A DNA stretch of 58,767 nt from Bifidobacterium subtile (GCF_000741775.1 NZ_JGZR01000011.1:1-58767), one strand, 5' to 3'. Shown: positions 35,189 through 44,205, numbered from the stretch's first letter. Program-made: numbers and translations. The notes: a model not told the origin generated them from the letters alone.

Positions 35189-35237
35189 TACGCCACAACG
35201 CTCGCATGATGATAAGGCATATGCGGGGGTTGTGATG
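35189..35237 (+). repeat. 49-bp imperfect direct repeat, right copy
   Basis: Right-hand partner of 33724-33772. Its end overlaps the left arm of the hairpin at 35223-35268. Confidence 0.6.
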
Positions 35238-35268
35238 TATGCGGGCGATTTTACGTCACAACTCCCGC
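35223..35268. repeat. 17-bp imperfect inverted repeat
   Basis: GCGGGGGTTGTGATGTA pairs with TACGTCACAACTCCCGC (15 of 17). Confidence 0.6.
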
Positions 35269-35315
35269 ACTAACGCGACCCTTGTGCGAGCATTGTGATG
35301 TAAAACTGTGCGGAA

Positions 35316-35364
35316 ACGTCACGATTCCCGCATAGCCCTCGTAATTATGCGGGAATCGTGACGT
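35316..35364. repeat. perfect 19-bp inverted repeat
   Basis: ACGTCACGATTCCCGCATA (35316-35334) and its exact reverse complement (35346-35364) sit about 75 bases upstream of the glycerate kinase start. The arms share GTCAC and CCCGC blocks with the hairpin at 35223. Could be an operator or a repeat-family copy. Confidence 0.75.
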
Positions 35365-35441
35365 ACAACCGCAGGACATACATAATGCACTAGTGCTGAG
35401 GTTCTGATTTGTTTGCAGCAGCACGACGGAAGGGAACGAGC

Positions 35442-36578
35442 ATGAAAATCGTTATTGCTCCTGACTCGTTCAAGGGGTCGCTCACTGCGCGGCAGGCGGC
35501 TGAGGCTATCAGGCTAGGCGTGCTTCGTGCGCAGCCTGGCGCCGAATGCGTCATGATACCTATGGCTGATGGCGGCGAAGGCACCGTGCAGTCCCTGGTT
35601 GACGCGACTGGTGGGCGAATCGTCAGCGCACGGGTGACCGGGCCGCTTGGCAATCCCGTCGACGCCGCCTATGGGTTGCTCGGCGACGGGCACACGGGCG
35701 TAATTGAGATGGCCGCCGCCAGCGGCATCCAGTTCGTCGACGCGCAGACCAGAAATCCGCTGACTGCAACGACCTATGGCTCAGGGGAGCTGATGCTCGA
35801 CGCGTTCGACCACGGCGTCGATACGCTCATCATCGGGCTCGGCGGCAGCGCTACCAACGATGGCGGGGCGGGCATGGCTCAGGCGCTGGGTGTTCGCTTG
35901 CTGGACGGCGAAGGTAATCCGTTGCTTTATGGTGGGGCGGCGCTCGCCAATCTCAAGACCATCGATTGCTCGCATATTGATCCAAGACTCAGCGAAATCA
36001 CCATCGATTTGGCTTCCGACGTGACCAATCCGCTCACCGGCGAACGCGGGGCCTCGCATGTTTTCGGTCCGCAGAAAGGTGCCACGCCAGAGATGGTCGA
36101 ACGGCTGGATGCAAGTCTGGCTCATTATGCGCGCATAATCCGCGAGCGGACCGGGCGCGATGTCGAGCAGCTTCCAGGCGCGGGTGCCGCCGGAGGACTG
36201 GGTGCCGGATTCCTCGCTTTCACGAATGCTACGATGCGGTCCGGTGTGGGCCTCGTCGTGGACGCCACTGGGCTGAAATCCAAGGCTGTCGGAGCGCAGT
36301 ACTGTATCACCGGCGAAGGCGGTATCGACTTCCAGACGCGCTACGGCAAAACGCCAGTCGGTGTGGCACAGGCGGTGAAAGAGGTTGCGTTAGACTGCAC
36401 GATAGTCGCGCTGGCCGGCAACGTCGGCAAAGGAATCGAACAACTCTACGATTCGGGCATCGACGCCATCTTCGGCATCCTGCCCGGCGCATGCACGCTC
36501 GAAGAAGCCATCACTCCGGAACAGGCGCAGGCCAATCTGTCGAGAACCGCCGAAAACGCCGCGCGGCTGTTTGTGTAA
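35442..36578 (+). CDS. garK: glycerate kinase
   Basis: 378-residue glycerate kinase of the GarK/GlxK family, phosphorylating D-glycerate to a phosphoglycerate. The whole family pattern is visible: MKIVIAPDSFKGSLTA at the start, MADGGEGT, IIGLGGSATNDGGAGMAQALG in the middle and CITGEGGIDFQT later. Cytosolic. ATG 35442 follows GGAAGGGAACGAG; an earlier in-frame start is unsupported. It stands alone between the repeat-rich space and the oppositely oriented AlbA-type gene. Confidence 0.94.
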   Translation: MKIVIAPDSFKGSLTARQAAEAIRLGVLRAQPGAECVMIPMADGGEGTVQSLVDATGGRIVSARVTGPLGNPVDAAYGLLGDGHTGVIEMAAASGIQFVDAQTRNPLTATTYGSGELMLDAFDHGVDTLIIGLGGSATNDGGAGMAQALGVRLLDGEGNPLLYGGAALANLKTIDCSHIDPRLSEITIDLASDVTNPLTGERGASHVFGPQKGATPEMVERLDASLAHYARIIRERTGRDVEQLPGAGAAGGLGAGFLAFTNATMRSGVGLVVDATGLKSKAVGAQYCITGEGGIDFQTRYGKTPVGVAQAVKEVALDCTIVALAGNVGKGIEQLYDSGIDAIFGILPGACTLEEAITPEQAQANLSRTAENAARLFV

Positions 36579-36599
36579 TTGTTTTATATTCTTACTTTT

Positions 36600-38147
36600 T
36601 CAGCGTTCATCGTCGGTAGGCTTCTTGCCGAGAGCGCCGGGAAGTACGTACCGTGTGTTCGGACCAGCTCCGACTCTTTGAATTAAACCGAGTTCAAAAA
36701 GTTCTCTGAGCACGTCTTGTGCACGGCGGCGGCGTGTGCCCAGACTCCGAATCACATCAGAGGTACTGATATGTGATTGCCGATGCAGCAGATCAATGAC
36801 GGCGCGTTGCTGATCAGTCAAAAGTTGCGGTTTGATGGCATCATTTTCAGAATCGCGCACTTATCGCGCACTTTGCGTGCGCTCTTCATCGCTATCGCGC
36901 ACTTCTCGCGCACTCGTCGCGAACTTTTCATCAGCATCCCGCACTAATCCCGCACCGTCCTCATCACCACCCTGCTCCGGCTGCCGATAGATGTTGATAC
37001 GCAGTTCAGTGTCGCCGCCGAGGAATTCGGGTGTCGCGAGCCCTGCGTCCTGGACTTGCGTGAGGATGCGGGGGATGCCGCTGCCCCAATGCTCGATGAA
37101 GCCCATGTATTCGAATGCCGTGGCCAGAGCCCCGTTGCGGATTTTGGAATATCCCTGCTTCATCTTTTCGATGGTCTGGCCGAGCGGCAGACGGCCCGGC
37201 GAAGTGATTTCCAAGCGGTTGTCGTAGATGGCGACCTGCACGCTGGAATGGTCGATATAGCTGCGATGAACGAGCGCGTTGACAATCAGCTCGCGAATCG
37301 CATCCGGCGGGATTTCATAGACATCCTTGCGATACACGCCTTGGAATCGCGCCCCCAAATGGATGTTTCTGAGCACGTATTGATAGGCCTGCTCGATCAA
37401 CTCCTGAGGAGAGCCGGTGAAGGTGCGGCGATCCACGAAAATCGCCTTCGTATCGCCTTTGAACACGCCGCATTGCACGGCGAAATTCAGCGGTTCGCTG
37501 CCGGAAAGGATCGCATAGGCGTTCGTCGCGACAAGGACTCCATGACGCTCTGCGAGCACGCCCCATGACCTGAGCTGCTGCGATGTTACCGGCCTTACCT
37601 TTTCGGGATCGTCGGCGTTGCTTCGGGCGGCATCCGTCAGCGATGCGCACAGCGCCGTGATGTCATACTCGGTGATGGACAGGTCGAGGCAGGGCTCCTT
37701 GTCGAAGCTGCGGTTGCTGCCTTCGAACATGAGTTCCTTGATGGTAGGGGCGTCGGCCAGCCTCGTGGTGCCGGACACGCGCACGAAGGTGCCTTGGTCT
37801 CGGCCTAACGACTTGATGTAATACGGCCGTTGCGGCCCCGGCATGATGGTGGCGACGATGACGGTTTTGCCATCCAAGGTCTGCATGGCGATGTCCGGGA
37901 TGATGAGCGGCTCGCAGCTGTCTGCAATCGCGTTGGAGATGGAGTCCATGACCGAAAACACTGTGCTGTCAGGAATTCCGGCCACGCGAAGCGTCTTGTC
38001 TTCGATGCCGAACAAGATGCGCCCGCCTTGGCCGTTGGCGAAGGCGGGCGCCGTTTTGGTGTAATTGATGCTGCGAGCCGGCACGGCAATCTTGAACTCA
38101 AGGTTCTTGGATTCACCGGATTGCAAGTCTTCAATATGCATAGCCAT
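36600..38147 (-). pseudogene. AlbA/Schlafen-type ATP-binding protein split at a stop in a tandem repeat
   Basis: From ATG 38147 (GGAGGCGAT upstream), 428 residues read as an AlbA_2 (Schlafen-like) N-terminal domain (ESKNLEFKIAVPARSINYTKT) plus an HATPase_c_4-type domain (DAIRELIVNALVHRSYIDHS), ending at TAA 36863-36861. The next codon, GTG 36860, opens in the same frame an 86-residue winged-helix domain (LLTDQQRAVIDLLHRQSHIS...), the usual C-terminus of such proteins. The stop sits in a 14-residue repeat (VRDaDEkfatSARE): the previous unit has GAA where this has TAA. Likely one 515-residue protein now broken, or two adjacent coupled pieces. These proteins are putative regulators; target unknown. 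Confidence 0.75.
36837..36944 (-). repeat. 42-bp coding tandem repeat
   Basis: Two full 42-bp units (36944-36903, 36902-36861) and a partial third (from 36860) encode VRD-x-DE-x4-SAR-x. All units share GTGCGCGAT-like starts. The last codon is GAA in unit 1 and TAA in unit 2. Confidence 0.8.
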
Positions 38148-38214
38148 ATCGCCTCCCTGCCGGTCCAGTGTTTTCCAGTGTTGCCAGTCTTTCCAGTGTT
38201 CGCCAGTGTAGCAG

Positions 38215-38937
38215 CTACAGCAGCGCCTTGGCTCTTGCCACGGTCTCTTCGGCCAGCACTTCCTGCGCGTCGATGATGGGCAGCTCGGGCAGCGGGAACG
38301 CCTCATTAAACACGGAGAGCTCGGTACATCCCAGGATGACCGCGTTGCAGCGGTATGGTCCACTCGCGTCGAGAAACTCGTCGATGACGCCGCGATACAG
38401 CGGCTTGCTCAGCGGCAGCCCGCCTTTGACCTGCGTGTAGATCAGCGTGTCGATGCGCTGCTGCAAGTCCTCATGCGGCTTGACATAGGCGTATCCGGCC
38501 GACTCCACTTCGCCGCGGTAGATGCCCGCAGAGCAGGAACCGCGCGTGCCCATGAAGCCCACACGCGGATGGTCGCGCACGGGGTAGCGCTGCACCATGT
38601 GCGCCACGGCGAGCTTGGGCATGTGCAGAATCGGCACGCTGGCGCGCGACTGCAGCTCATCGAAGAAATAGTGCTCCGTGTTGCACGGCAGCGTGATGAA
38701 GCTGGCGCCGATTGCGTTGGCCTTGTCGATGTCGTCGAACAGCGCGGGCACGGGGCTTTCGTCGCTCTCTCCCATGATGAAGGCGGTGCGGTCCGGCACG
38801 CCAGCGTCGTTGAACACCACGTAGTCCAGATATTCCTGATCGGTATGCGCGTGCGTGAGCTGATCGACCAGGCGGATGTAGCTTTCCGTGGCGAGCGTGC
38901 CCATGCCGCCGAGCACGGCGAAGAAGGGACGTCTCAT
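38215..38937 (-). CDS. aspartate/glutamate racemase family protein (probable Asp racemase)
   Basis: 240-residue PLP-independent racemase. The two catalytic cysteines are in LPCNTEH (Cys85) and ILGCTEL (about Cys204). It starts with VLGGMGTLAT, typical of aspartate racemases. Its ATG overlaps the stop of the ATP-grasp ligase gene (38934-38937), so the two are coupled; in enterococci the same pair makes D-Asp and attaches it to the peptidoglycan precursor. Supplying D-aspartate for the cross-bridge is therefore the likely role. Cytosolic, 240 residues as usual. Confidence 0.88.
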   Translation of the reverse strand: MRRPFFAVLGGMGTLATESYIRLVDQLTHAHTDQEYLDYVVFNDAGVPDRTAFIMGESDESPVPALFDDIDKANAIGASFITLPCNTEHYFFDELQSRASVPILHMPKLAVAHMVQRYPVRDHPRVGFMGTRGSCSAGIYRGEVESAGYAYVKPHEDLQQRIDTLIYTQVKGGLPLSKPLYRGVIDEFLDASGPYRCNAVILGCTELSVFNEAFPLPELPIIDAQEVLAEETVARAKALL

Positions 38938-40178
38938 GCTAGGTCCTCCTTATGGCTGAAGTACTGCGCGTAGCGCTTCTTGTAGATCGAGAACATGTGG
39001 CGGATCATCAGCCAGCGCGTCGGGTTCATATCCTTGCGGTATTCGAGGGTCGTGCCCCAGTCGCCGCGCTTGATCATCACAAGTCCGCGCCGTTTGTCCT
39101 CGCTGTCGCGCACGTAATCGCGGAAGATCGAGCGGGGTATCTCCATCCAGAGCTTCGAGCCGTGCGCGAGCAGCGGCTGAGCATCGAAGGCGGTGTCCTC
39201 GACTAGGTCCTCGACGAAGTAGCGCGCCAGATTGCAGCCGTTGAGCGTGACGAAGTAGCTGCTGCGGCCCTGCCGCAGATTGATCTCGAAGAGCTTGTAC
39301 TCGCCGTCGCGCTCGTCGTATTTCATATCGAAGTTCGCGACGCCCTGATAGCCGATGTCCTCAAGGAAATCCTTGATGAGCAGCATGATAGGCTCGTTGT
39401 AGTCGGGGATGATGGCCGCATAGTTGCCCACGGCTTCGGGCGTGGGGTCTTCGAGCAGCGGGTGGCCGAGGAACATCATGCGCACGCGGTGATGCTGGTC
39501 GACGTACGCATTGAGCACGCGCATGCGGCTGTCGTCGCCGGGGATGAAGTCCTGGATGATCATGTCGCCGGTGTATCCGGCCTCGTAGGACCGCCGAATC
39601 AGCGTGTCGAGCTCGTCCGGATCGTTGATGACGAAGGCCTTCTTGCGGCCGGGGAAGTCGATATCGAGCCACAGCGCGCTATCCGCAGGCTTCATGGCGA
39701 CCGGGTAATCGAAGGGCAGCTCGCGATAGTCGCCGCGCGACATGCCTTCGGCGGACACGACCTTCGTGGCCGGATGCGGCAGCTCGTATTGCTCGCAGGT
39801 CTCGTAGAAGCTCGATTTGAGGCTCAGCCGTCGGTTGAGCGCCTGGTCGAGCGTGTTGAAGACGAAGTATTCGTGCAGTTCGCTGCCGCATTGGCTCAGC
39901 AGATTCGCGTAGAGGTCGCCGCACGGTATCACCAGCAGCGTCGTGTCCGGGCGTTGCTCCTTCATGCGCCTGCCGTAATCCAGCAAGGTGGCGCGGAAGG
40001 TTTCCGGCTCGCCAAAACCGGGGACGATATGCATGTCGAGAATATGACTGAACTTGGTCGGCGAGAGCTGGAAATGCGCGAACGCCGTGGATACGAGCCC
40101 GTATTCCTCATGGAAGGCTCGCGCCATGCCGTAAGCATTGATGTCGCTGCCCAGCAGAATCGGTTGGAATTGCTTCAT
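38934..40178 (-). CDS. ATP-grasp D-aspartate ligase (peptidoglycan cross-bridge)
   Basis: 414-residue carboxylate-amine ligase of the ATP-grasp fold resembling enterococcal D-aspartate ligase (Asl). Visible blocks: the N-terminal LLGSDINAYGMARAFHEEYG, central ATP-binding VAMKPADSALWLD and GDMIIQDFIPGDDSRMR, and metal-site FEINLRQGRSSYF. It should couple the beta-carboxylate of D-Asp to the side-chain amine of Lys/Orn on the UDP-MurNAc-peptide. It lies between murE and the racemase in one minus-strand cluster; the assignment leans on that context. A 12-bp hairpin lies upstream, after murE, so it may have its own promoter. Confidence 0.82.
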   Translation of the reverse strand: MKQFQPILLGSDINAYGMARAFHEEYGLVSTAFAHFQLSPTKFSHILDMHIVPGFGEPETFRATLLDYGRRMKEQRPDTTLLVIPCGDLYANLLSQCGSELHEYFVFNTLDQALNRRLSLKSSFYETCEQYELPHPATKVVSAEGMSRGDYRELPFDYPVAMKPADSALWLDIDFPGRKKAFVINDPDELDTLIRRSYEAGYTGDMIIQDFIPGDDSRMRVLNAYVDQHHRVRMMFLGHPLLEDPTPEAVGNYAAIIPDYNEPIMLLIKDFLEDIGYQGVANFDMKYDERDGEYKLFEINLRQGRSSYFVTLNGCNLARYFVEDLVEDTAFDAQPLLAHGSKLWMEIPRSIFRDYVRDSEDKRRGLVMIKRGDWGTTLEYRKDMNPTRWLMIRHMFSIYKKRYAQYFSHKEDLA

Positions 40179-40227
40179 GCCGTTACCTTACCTCGGGGGC
40201 CGCGCATGCCGCTCGCGTGCCGGCTGA

Positions 40228-40261
40228 CTGCACAGTAGCTGCATGTGCGGCTACTGTGCAG
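40228..40261 (-). terminator. hairpin after murE
   Basis: CTGCACAGTAGC pairs perfectly with GCTACTGTGCAG across a 10-base loop, between murE and the D-Asp ligase gene. No U-tract; may be a partial terminator. Confidence 0.6.
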
Positions 40262-40304
40262 GCCCCGTGTTTGTGTTTGCTCTTGTGTCTGTTTCAGTGC
40301 TAGC

Positions 40305-42014
40305 TCAGCGATTGTCGGCGTCAATGACGCCACTGGTGTCGCTGACGGTGTTGACAGCGTTGCCGGCCGATTGCGCGAACAATCGAGTGATCACCGCAGC
40401 GTCGCCGGGGTAGGCGACCGGCTTGCCGTTGATGGTATTGGCGGTCTCGTTGCCTTTGCCGATCAGCATGAGAATATTGAGCCGGTCCGGGTGCTCGCGG
40501 GCGTCCTGCAGCGCAGCGCCGACCGCCTGCTCGCGGTCGACGACGATGCGCGTCGTGGCCTGCGGATCGGTCACATAGGAGCGCATCTGCCTGGCGATTT
40601 CCTCGGGGTCCTCGCGGTCCGGGTCGTCGGTGGTGAACACGAAGGATTCGGCCCGGCCCAGCGCGCCTTTGACGATGCCCTCGCGCCGGTCCAGCGCCTT
40701 GCCGCCAGTGGAGCCGGCGACCACGACGATGCGCGGGTCGCGGCCGGCGTATTGCCGTTCAACCTCGTCGATCAGCGTTTTGGTGCTCAGATAGTTATGC
40801 GCGAAATCGACATACGCGACGATGCCGTCGCTGCTGACAAAGCGCTCCATGCGCCCCGGCACCTGCACGCCATTGACGGCCTGCAGCGCCGTGCTGCTAG
40901 GACTCACTCCAGCTTCGAGCGCGATGGTGATGGCCGCCAGGGCATTGGCGATGTTGAACTCGCCGCGCATAGACAGCTGGAAATCTTGCACCTGTTCGCC
41001 GTGGACGAGCACGCTGAATGCCCCGGGATTCGCGTCGTCATCCACGGCCACGACATCGGCCGGCGTCGAGAGTCCAGCGGACCGATCGTGCAGCGCGAAC
41101 GAGGTGACGGCGATGCCTTGCGCGGCCGCATCCTCGCGCAGCAGCTCGGCATGGTCGCAGTCGGCGCCGAGCACAAGCGTGCGGCTGTTGGCCACCAGTT
41201 GCCGCTTGCAATGGAAATAGTCCTCGAAGGTCGGGTGCTCGATGGGGCTGATATGGTCCGGGCTGATGTTCAGGAATGCGCCGACATCGAAGGTCAGACC
41301 GAACACGCGATTGCGCTTGTAGGCCTGCGACGAGACCTCCGTGACGAAATAGCGCATGCCATGATCCGCAGCCTCATGCATCATGCGGAACAGATTCAGC
41401 GATTCCGGCGTTGTCAGATGCGAAGGCTCGAAGTGCTGCCCGTCTAGGCAGCGGGCGAGCGAGGAGGACAGGGCGGCCTTGCCATGCGACGCGGCGCTCA
41501 GAATCGCATGCGCGAAATACGCCGTGGTCGTCTTGCCTTTGGTGCCGGTGATGCCGATCAGCGTCATGCGCTCCTGCGGCCGGTCGTAGAACTCCGCAGC
41601 AAGCAGGCTCATGGCCTGCTGCACGTTGCTCACGATGATGCCAGGCGCATCGGTGTGGGCTGAGTAGTCGGTTTCGGCCACGTAGCAGCGCAGCGTCTGG
41701 GCGGGGATGGCTTCAAAGAATTCGGGGCGGAACTGCCCTTTGATAAACAGCAGCGTGCCGGGCCTGACCTCGCGCGTGTCATAGGTAACCGCGTCGAAGG
41801 GCGTGTCGGCGTCCGGAATCCCTTGGGCGTCCAAGGTCCAGCGTTCGCCGTGGATAATCTCGTGCAGCAGGTGGTGCCGCTGCAGTATGGCGACGGCTGC
41901 GGCCGGAGTCAGTTCAGACGCCGGCGAGGAAGGCCGTGACGAAGACAATGCAGCGGAAGACGACGCGGAGGAAGGTAATGAAGATGAGGATAACGAGGAA
42001 CGGTCTGCGGACAT
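40305..42014 (-). CDS. murE: UDP-N-acetylmuramyl-tripeptide synthetase, Lys/Orn type
   Basis: 569-residue Mur ligase adding the third residue of the stem peptide. The ATP loop GITGTKGKTTT is at 154-164; MERF in VPGRMERF and the C-terminal domain are intact. The substrate-recognition stretch reads DDPDREDP, closer to the DDP-type of lysine-adding enzymes than the DNPR of DAP-adding ones, which fits Lys/Orn-D-Asp walls. A Ser/Ala-rich lead of about 35 residues precedes the domain. ATG 42014 has AAGGGAGACT upstream. It follows the exonuclease gene by 14 bases. Confidence 0.92.
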   Translation of the reverse strand: MSADRSSLSSSSLPSSASSSAALSSSRPSSPASELTPAAAVAILQRHHLLHEIIHGERWTLDAQGIPDADTPFDAVTYDTREVRPGTLLFIKGQFRPEFFEAIPAQTLRCYVAETDYSAHTDAPGIIVSNVQQAMSLLAAEFYDRPQERMTLIGITGTKGKTTTAYFAHAILSAASHGKAALSSSLARCLDGQHFEPSHLTTPESLNLFRMMHEAADHGMRYFVTEVSSQAYKRNRVFGLTFDVGAFLNISPDHISPIEHPTFEDYFHCKRQLVANSRTLVLGADCDHAELLREDAAAQGIAVTSFALHDRSAGLSTPADVVAVDDDANPGAFSVLVHGEQVQDFQLSMRGEFNIANALAAITIALEAGVSPSSTALQAVNGVQVPGRMERFVSSDGIVAYVDFAHNYLSTKTLIDEVERQYAGRDPRIVVVAGSTGGKALDRREGIVKGALGRAESFVFTTDDPDREDPEEIARQMRSYVTDPQATTRIVVDREQAVGAALQDAREHPDRLNILMLIGKGNETANTINGKPVAYPGDAAVITRLFAQSAGNAVNTVSDTSGVIDADNR

Positions 42015-42028
42015 TCGGCTAGTCTCCC

Positions 42029-42781
42029 TTACAGCCAGGTATCGCGCACGGGCTGGCGGCCCTTGCGTTCCAGCCAGGCATTGAAATTGTCGCGCCATGC
42101 GGCGTGCGCGTTGCGCTGCCAATCCATCAGTTCCGCGAGCGTGAGATGGCCGACCTGCGGGTAGAGTGTGCTGATCGGCGCGATGAGGTCGACGGCGGCG
42201 GTGGTGTCGGCGGTGGCATCATGGAAGTCGCCGTGCGGGTCGACGCCATAGTATTCGGTCGTGTATTCCAAAGTGCGTTTGCCCGAGCGCTTCGAAATCG
42301 CCCGGTCGATGACCAGCGGGTCCACGACGAGCAGTCCGCTGGGCAAGGTTGTGAGCTTCCAGCGGCGCAGGTCGCCTTCGAGCATGCGCACATCGAAGGG
42401 CGCGTTATAGGCCAGCAGCGGGATGCGCTTGGATTGCGCGGTTTCGATGAGCTGCGCGATGCGCGCGATGGCCTCTTGAGGCTCTTCGCCGTGCTCGGCC
42501 AGGAATTCGTCGGTGAAGCCGTTCACCGCGCTCGCACGAGGATTCATCGGCCGATGCGGATTGATGACCCATTCGCCCACGGTGTCGCCCGCGTACCCGG
42601 CGCTCGGGTCGCGCAGCACCAGCGTGGCGGAGACGATGGCATCGCGGCCGGCGTAGGTTCCTGTGGTTTCGGTGTCGAAGCCGAGCAGCAGCGAATCGGG
42701 GAGCGCAGTGTCCTTGCTCTGCTCGGGGGCCGCCGACAATGCGGCGTCAAGTGCGTCAGAAGAAGCGGTCATGAGAGCCAT
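42029..42781 (-). CDS. DEDDh 3'-5' exonuclease (DnaQ-like)
   Basis: 250-residue exonuclease of the DNA polymerase III epsilon fold. Exo I is FDTETTG, Exo II is in AYNAPFDVRML, and Exo III is the HDATADTTAA block. It stands alone without a polymerase domain, so it may act in repair or RNA turnover. The start is uncertain: ATG 42781, ATG 42772 and a GTG near 42802 are all in frame without a clear ribosome site. First gene of the minus-strand cluster leading into murE, divergent from the sigma factor gene. Confidence 0.85.
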   Translation of the reverse strand: MALMTASSDALDAALSAAPEQSKDTALPDSLLLGFDTETTGTYAGRDAIVSATLVLRDPSAGYAGDTVGEWVINPHRPMNPRASAVNGFTDEFLAEHGEEPQEAIARIAQLIETAQSKRIPLLAYNAPFDVRMLEGDLRRWKLTTLPSGLLVVDPLVIDRAISKRSGKRTLEYTTEYYGVDPHGDFHDATADTTAAVDLIAPISTLYPQVGHLTLAELMDWQRNAHAAWRDNFNAWLERKGRQPVRDTWL

Positions 42782-42892
42782 TGTGCGCCAGCAAACCGAC
42801 AAAGCAGCGCGCTGGCGAATCGGCAGGCGGCGTATCCGTCAGCGTGTCACAAGCTCCGACATGCCCCCGTCAAACGCCGCGTAGCGGGTGCC

Positions 42893-42898
42893 TAGAAT
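42893..42898 (+). promoter_or_regulatory. -10 box suggesting leaderless sigma factor mRNA
   Basis: TAGAAT ends seven bases before GTG 42906, the spacing expected if transcription begins at the start codon. No ribosome site is visible before this gene. Confidence 0.4.
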
Positions 42899-42905
42899 GG
42901 TGTGC

Positions 42906-43688
42906 GTGACGAACGAGCAGACCGAGACCATGGCGCACAAGCGAGCGCGCTTCGAGGAACTTGCCATGCCCGCCGTCAATGCGCTGTATCGTCAGGCGAT
43001 GAAGCTGACCAACAATCCCGAGGATGCGCAGGATCTGGTGCAGGACACTTATGAGCGCGGGTTCAAGGCCTTCGACAGCTTCCAGCCAGGCAGCAATTTC
43101 GAGGCGTGGATGATCACGATCGAACGCAACGCCTACTTCAACCAGTATGCGAAGGCGAAGCGCCGGCCGAAGCGCGCCAACGATTCGACCGGCGAATACG
43201 ACGACTGGGACATCTATTCGGCCGCCGAGCATTCCTCGGAAGGCCTGCGCTCCGCCGAACAGGAGTACCTCGACAACTTCGCCCCCGATGAGATCCTCAG
43301 AGCCTTCGACAAGCTCAGCCCCGAACGTCGGCAGGTGTTCATCGACACGGCGATCGACGGCAAGTCCTACCAGCAGGTGGCCGACGAGCAAGGCATCAAG
43401 ATCGGCACGGTGATGAGCCGGCTCAACCGCGCCCGCAACCAGCTCAAACGCGAACTGGCGACATATGCGAGCGAACGTGGGTATGGCGGCAGTGGCGGCA
43501 CGCGCGGGCGGCTGGCGAGTTCACCATCCGCGAACCCAGAGGTGGGCCAGAGCAGCCATAATGGGGGAAACGATGCTTCGCCAATCGTGGATGTCATGAG
43601 CCGCCACGCTGTGGGGAGCCGCGTTGCGGACGACCAAGCTGTAGACGACCAAGCCGTAGAAGGCGCTGTGGAAAAGGAGCAGGCATGA
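42906..43688 (+). CDS. SigR/SigH-like ECF sigma factor
   Basis: 260-residue ECF sigma factor close to the actinobacterial SigR/SigH group. Region 2 (about 15-90) has LTNNPEDAQDLVQDTYERGF and a W-containing -10 recognition helix (FEAWMITIERNAYFNQY). Region 4 (about 140-195) has SPERRQVFIDTAIDG then GIKIGTVMSRLNRARNQL. A disordered tail of about 65 residues is extra. SigR proteins answer thiol-oxidative stress and are held by a redox anti-sigma factor; the next gene, overlapping by four bases, fits that role. Starts at 42888, 42897, 42900 and 42930 are possible; GTG 42906 is preferred from the TAGAAT spacing. Confidence 0.9.
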   Translation: MTNEQTETMAHKRARFEELAMPAVNALYRQAMKLTNNPEDAQDLVQDTYERGFKAFDSFQPGSNFEAWMITIERNAYFNQYAKAKRRPKRANDSTGEYDDWDIYSAAEHSSEGLRSAEQEYLDNFAPDEILRAFDKLSPERRQVFIDTAIDGKSYQQVADEQGIKIGTVMSRLNRARNQLKRELATYASERGYGGSGGTRGRLASSPSANPEVGQSSHNGGNDASPIVDVMSRHAVGSRVADDQAVDDQAVEGAVEKEQA

Positions 43689-44023
43689 GCGAGTCGATGG
43701 GCCATCGCCATATCCGTATCACACGGAGCTCCGGCTTGGGCGTGACGCGCACCGAGGTGGAGATCACCACCGACGAACTTGCCGAAGAGCGCATTATATC
43801 GCCGAATCTGTACTCGCATGATCACAGCAGCCAGCATGTTCATGACAGCGGGGAGTGCTTCGACACCTCCTGCTGCGACGCGCGCGAGAAGGCGCTGATT
43901 CGTTCGCTGCGTGCCTATCTTCGCCCGCAGATCGCTCCCGATTGCCTCATCACACGACTCAATCAGGCGTTGGACCACTACTGCGAGGTGAACCTACCCG
44001 ACAGGCGCAGCGACGCGCAATAG
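43685..44023 (+). CDS. Cys/His-rich partner of the ECF sigma factor (putative anti-sigma)
   Basis: 112-residue soluble protein coupled to the sigma factor gene by an ATGA overlap. His45, His47, His51, His53, Cys58, Cys63, Cys64, Cys87 and Cys100 form a metal- or redox-capable set (HVHDSGECFDTSCCD). The second half is helical. RsrA-type anti-sigma factors use His-x3-Cys-x2-Cys with zinc; the spacing here is different, so I infer the role from position and composition and not from a match to the classic motif. No membrane segment. If correct, oxidation would release the sigma factor. Confidence 0.65.
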   Translation: MSESMGHRHIRITRSSGLGVTRTEVEITTDELAEERIISPNLYSHDHSSQHVHDSGECFDTSCCDAREKALIRSLRAYLRPQIAPDCLITRLNQALDHYCEVNLPDRRSDAQ

Positions 44024-44205
44024 TGAACGGAGTGCCGACTCGCGCTTTTCGGCGATGACATAAAGTGCGATCCATCGCGGACATGGGATGCAGTACAATC
44101 AATATTCCGTGAATAGGCGGCCTGATTGCCGCTTGCAGATGCGTGAATTTGGAATCATGCCGGTTCTATAACACCGGGGTAATGACTTGGAGAGATGAGA
44201 GACGT

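Noticed and set aside
42888..42905. Earlier starts for the ECF sigma factor
   Set aside because: They overlap the likely -10 box and add residues not seen at the start of SigR-type proteins.
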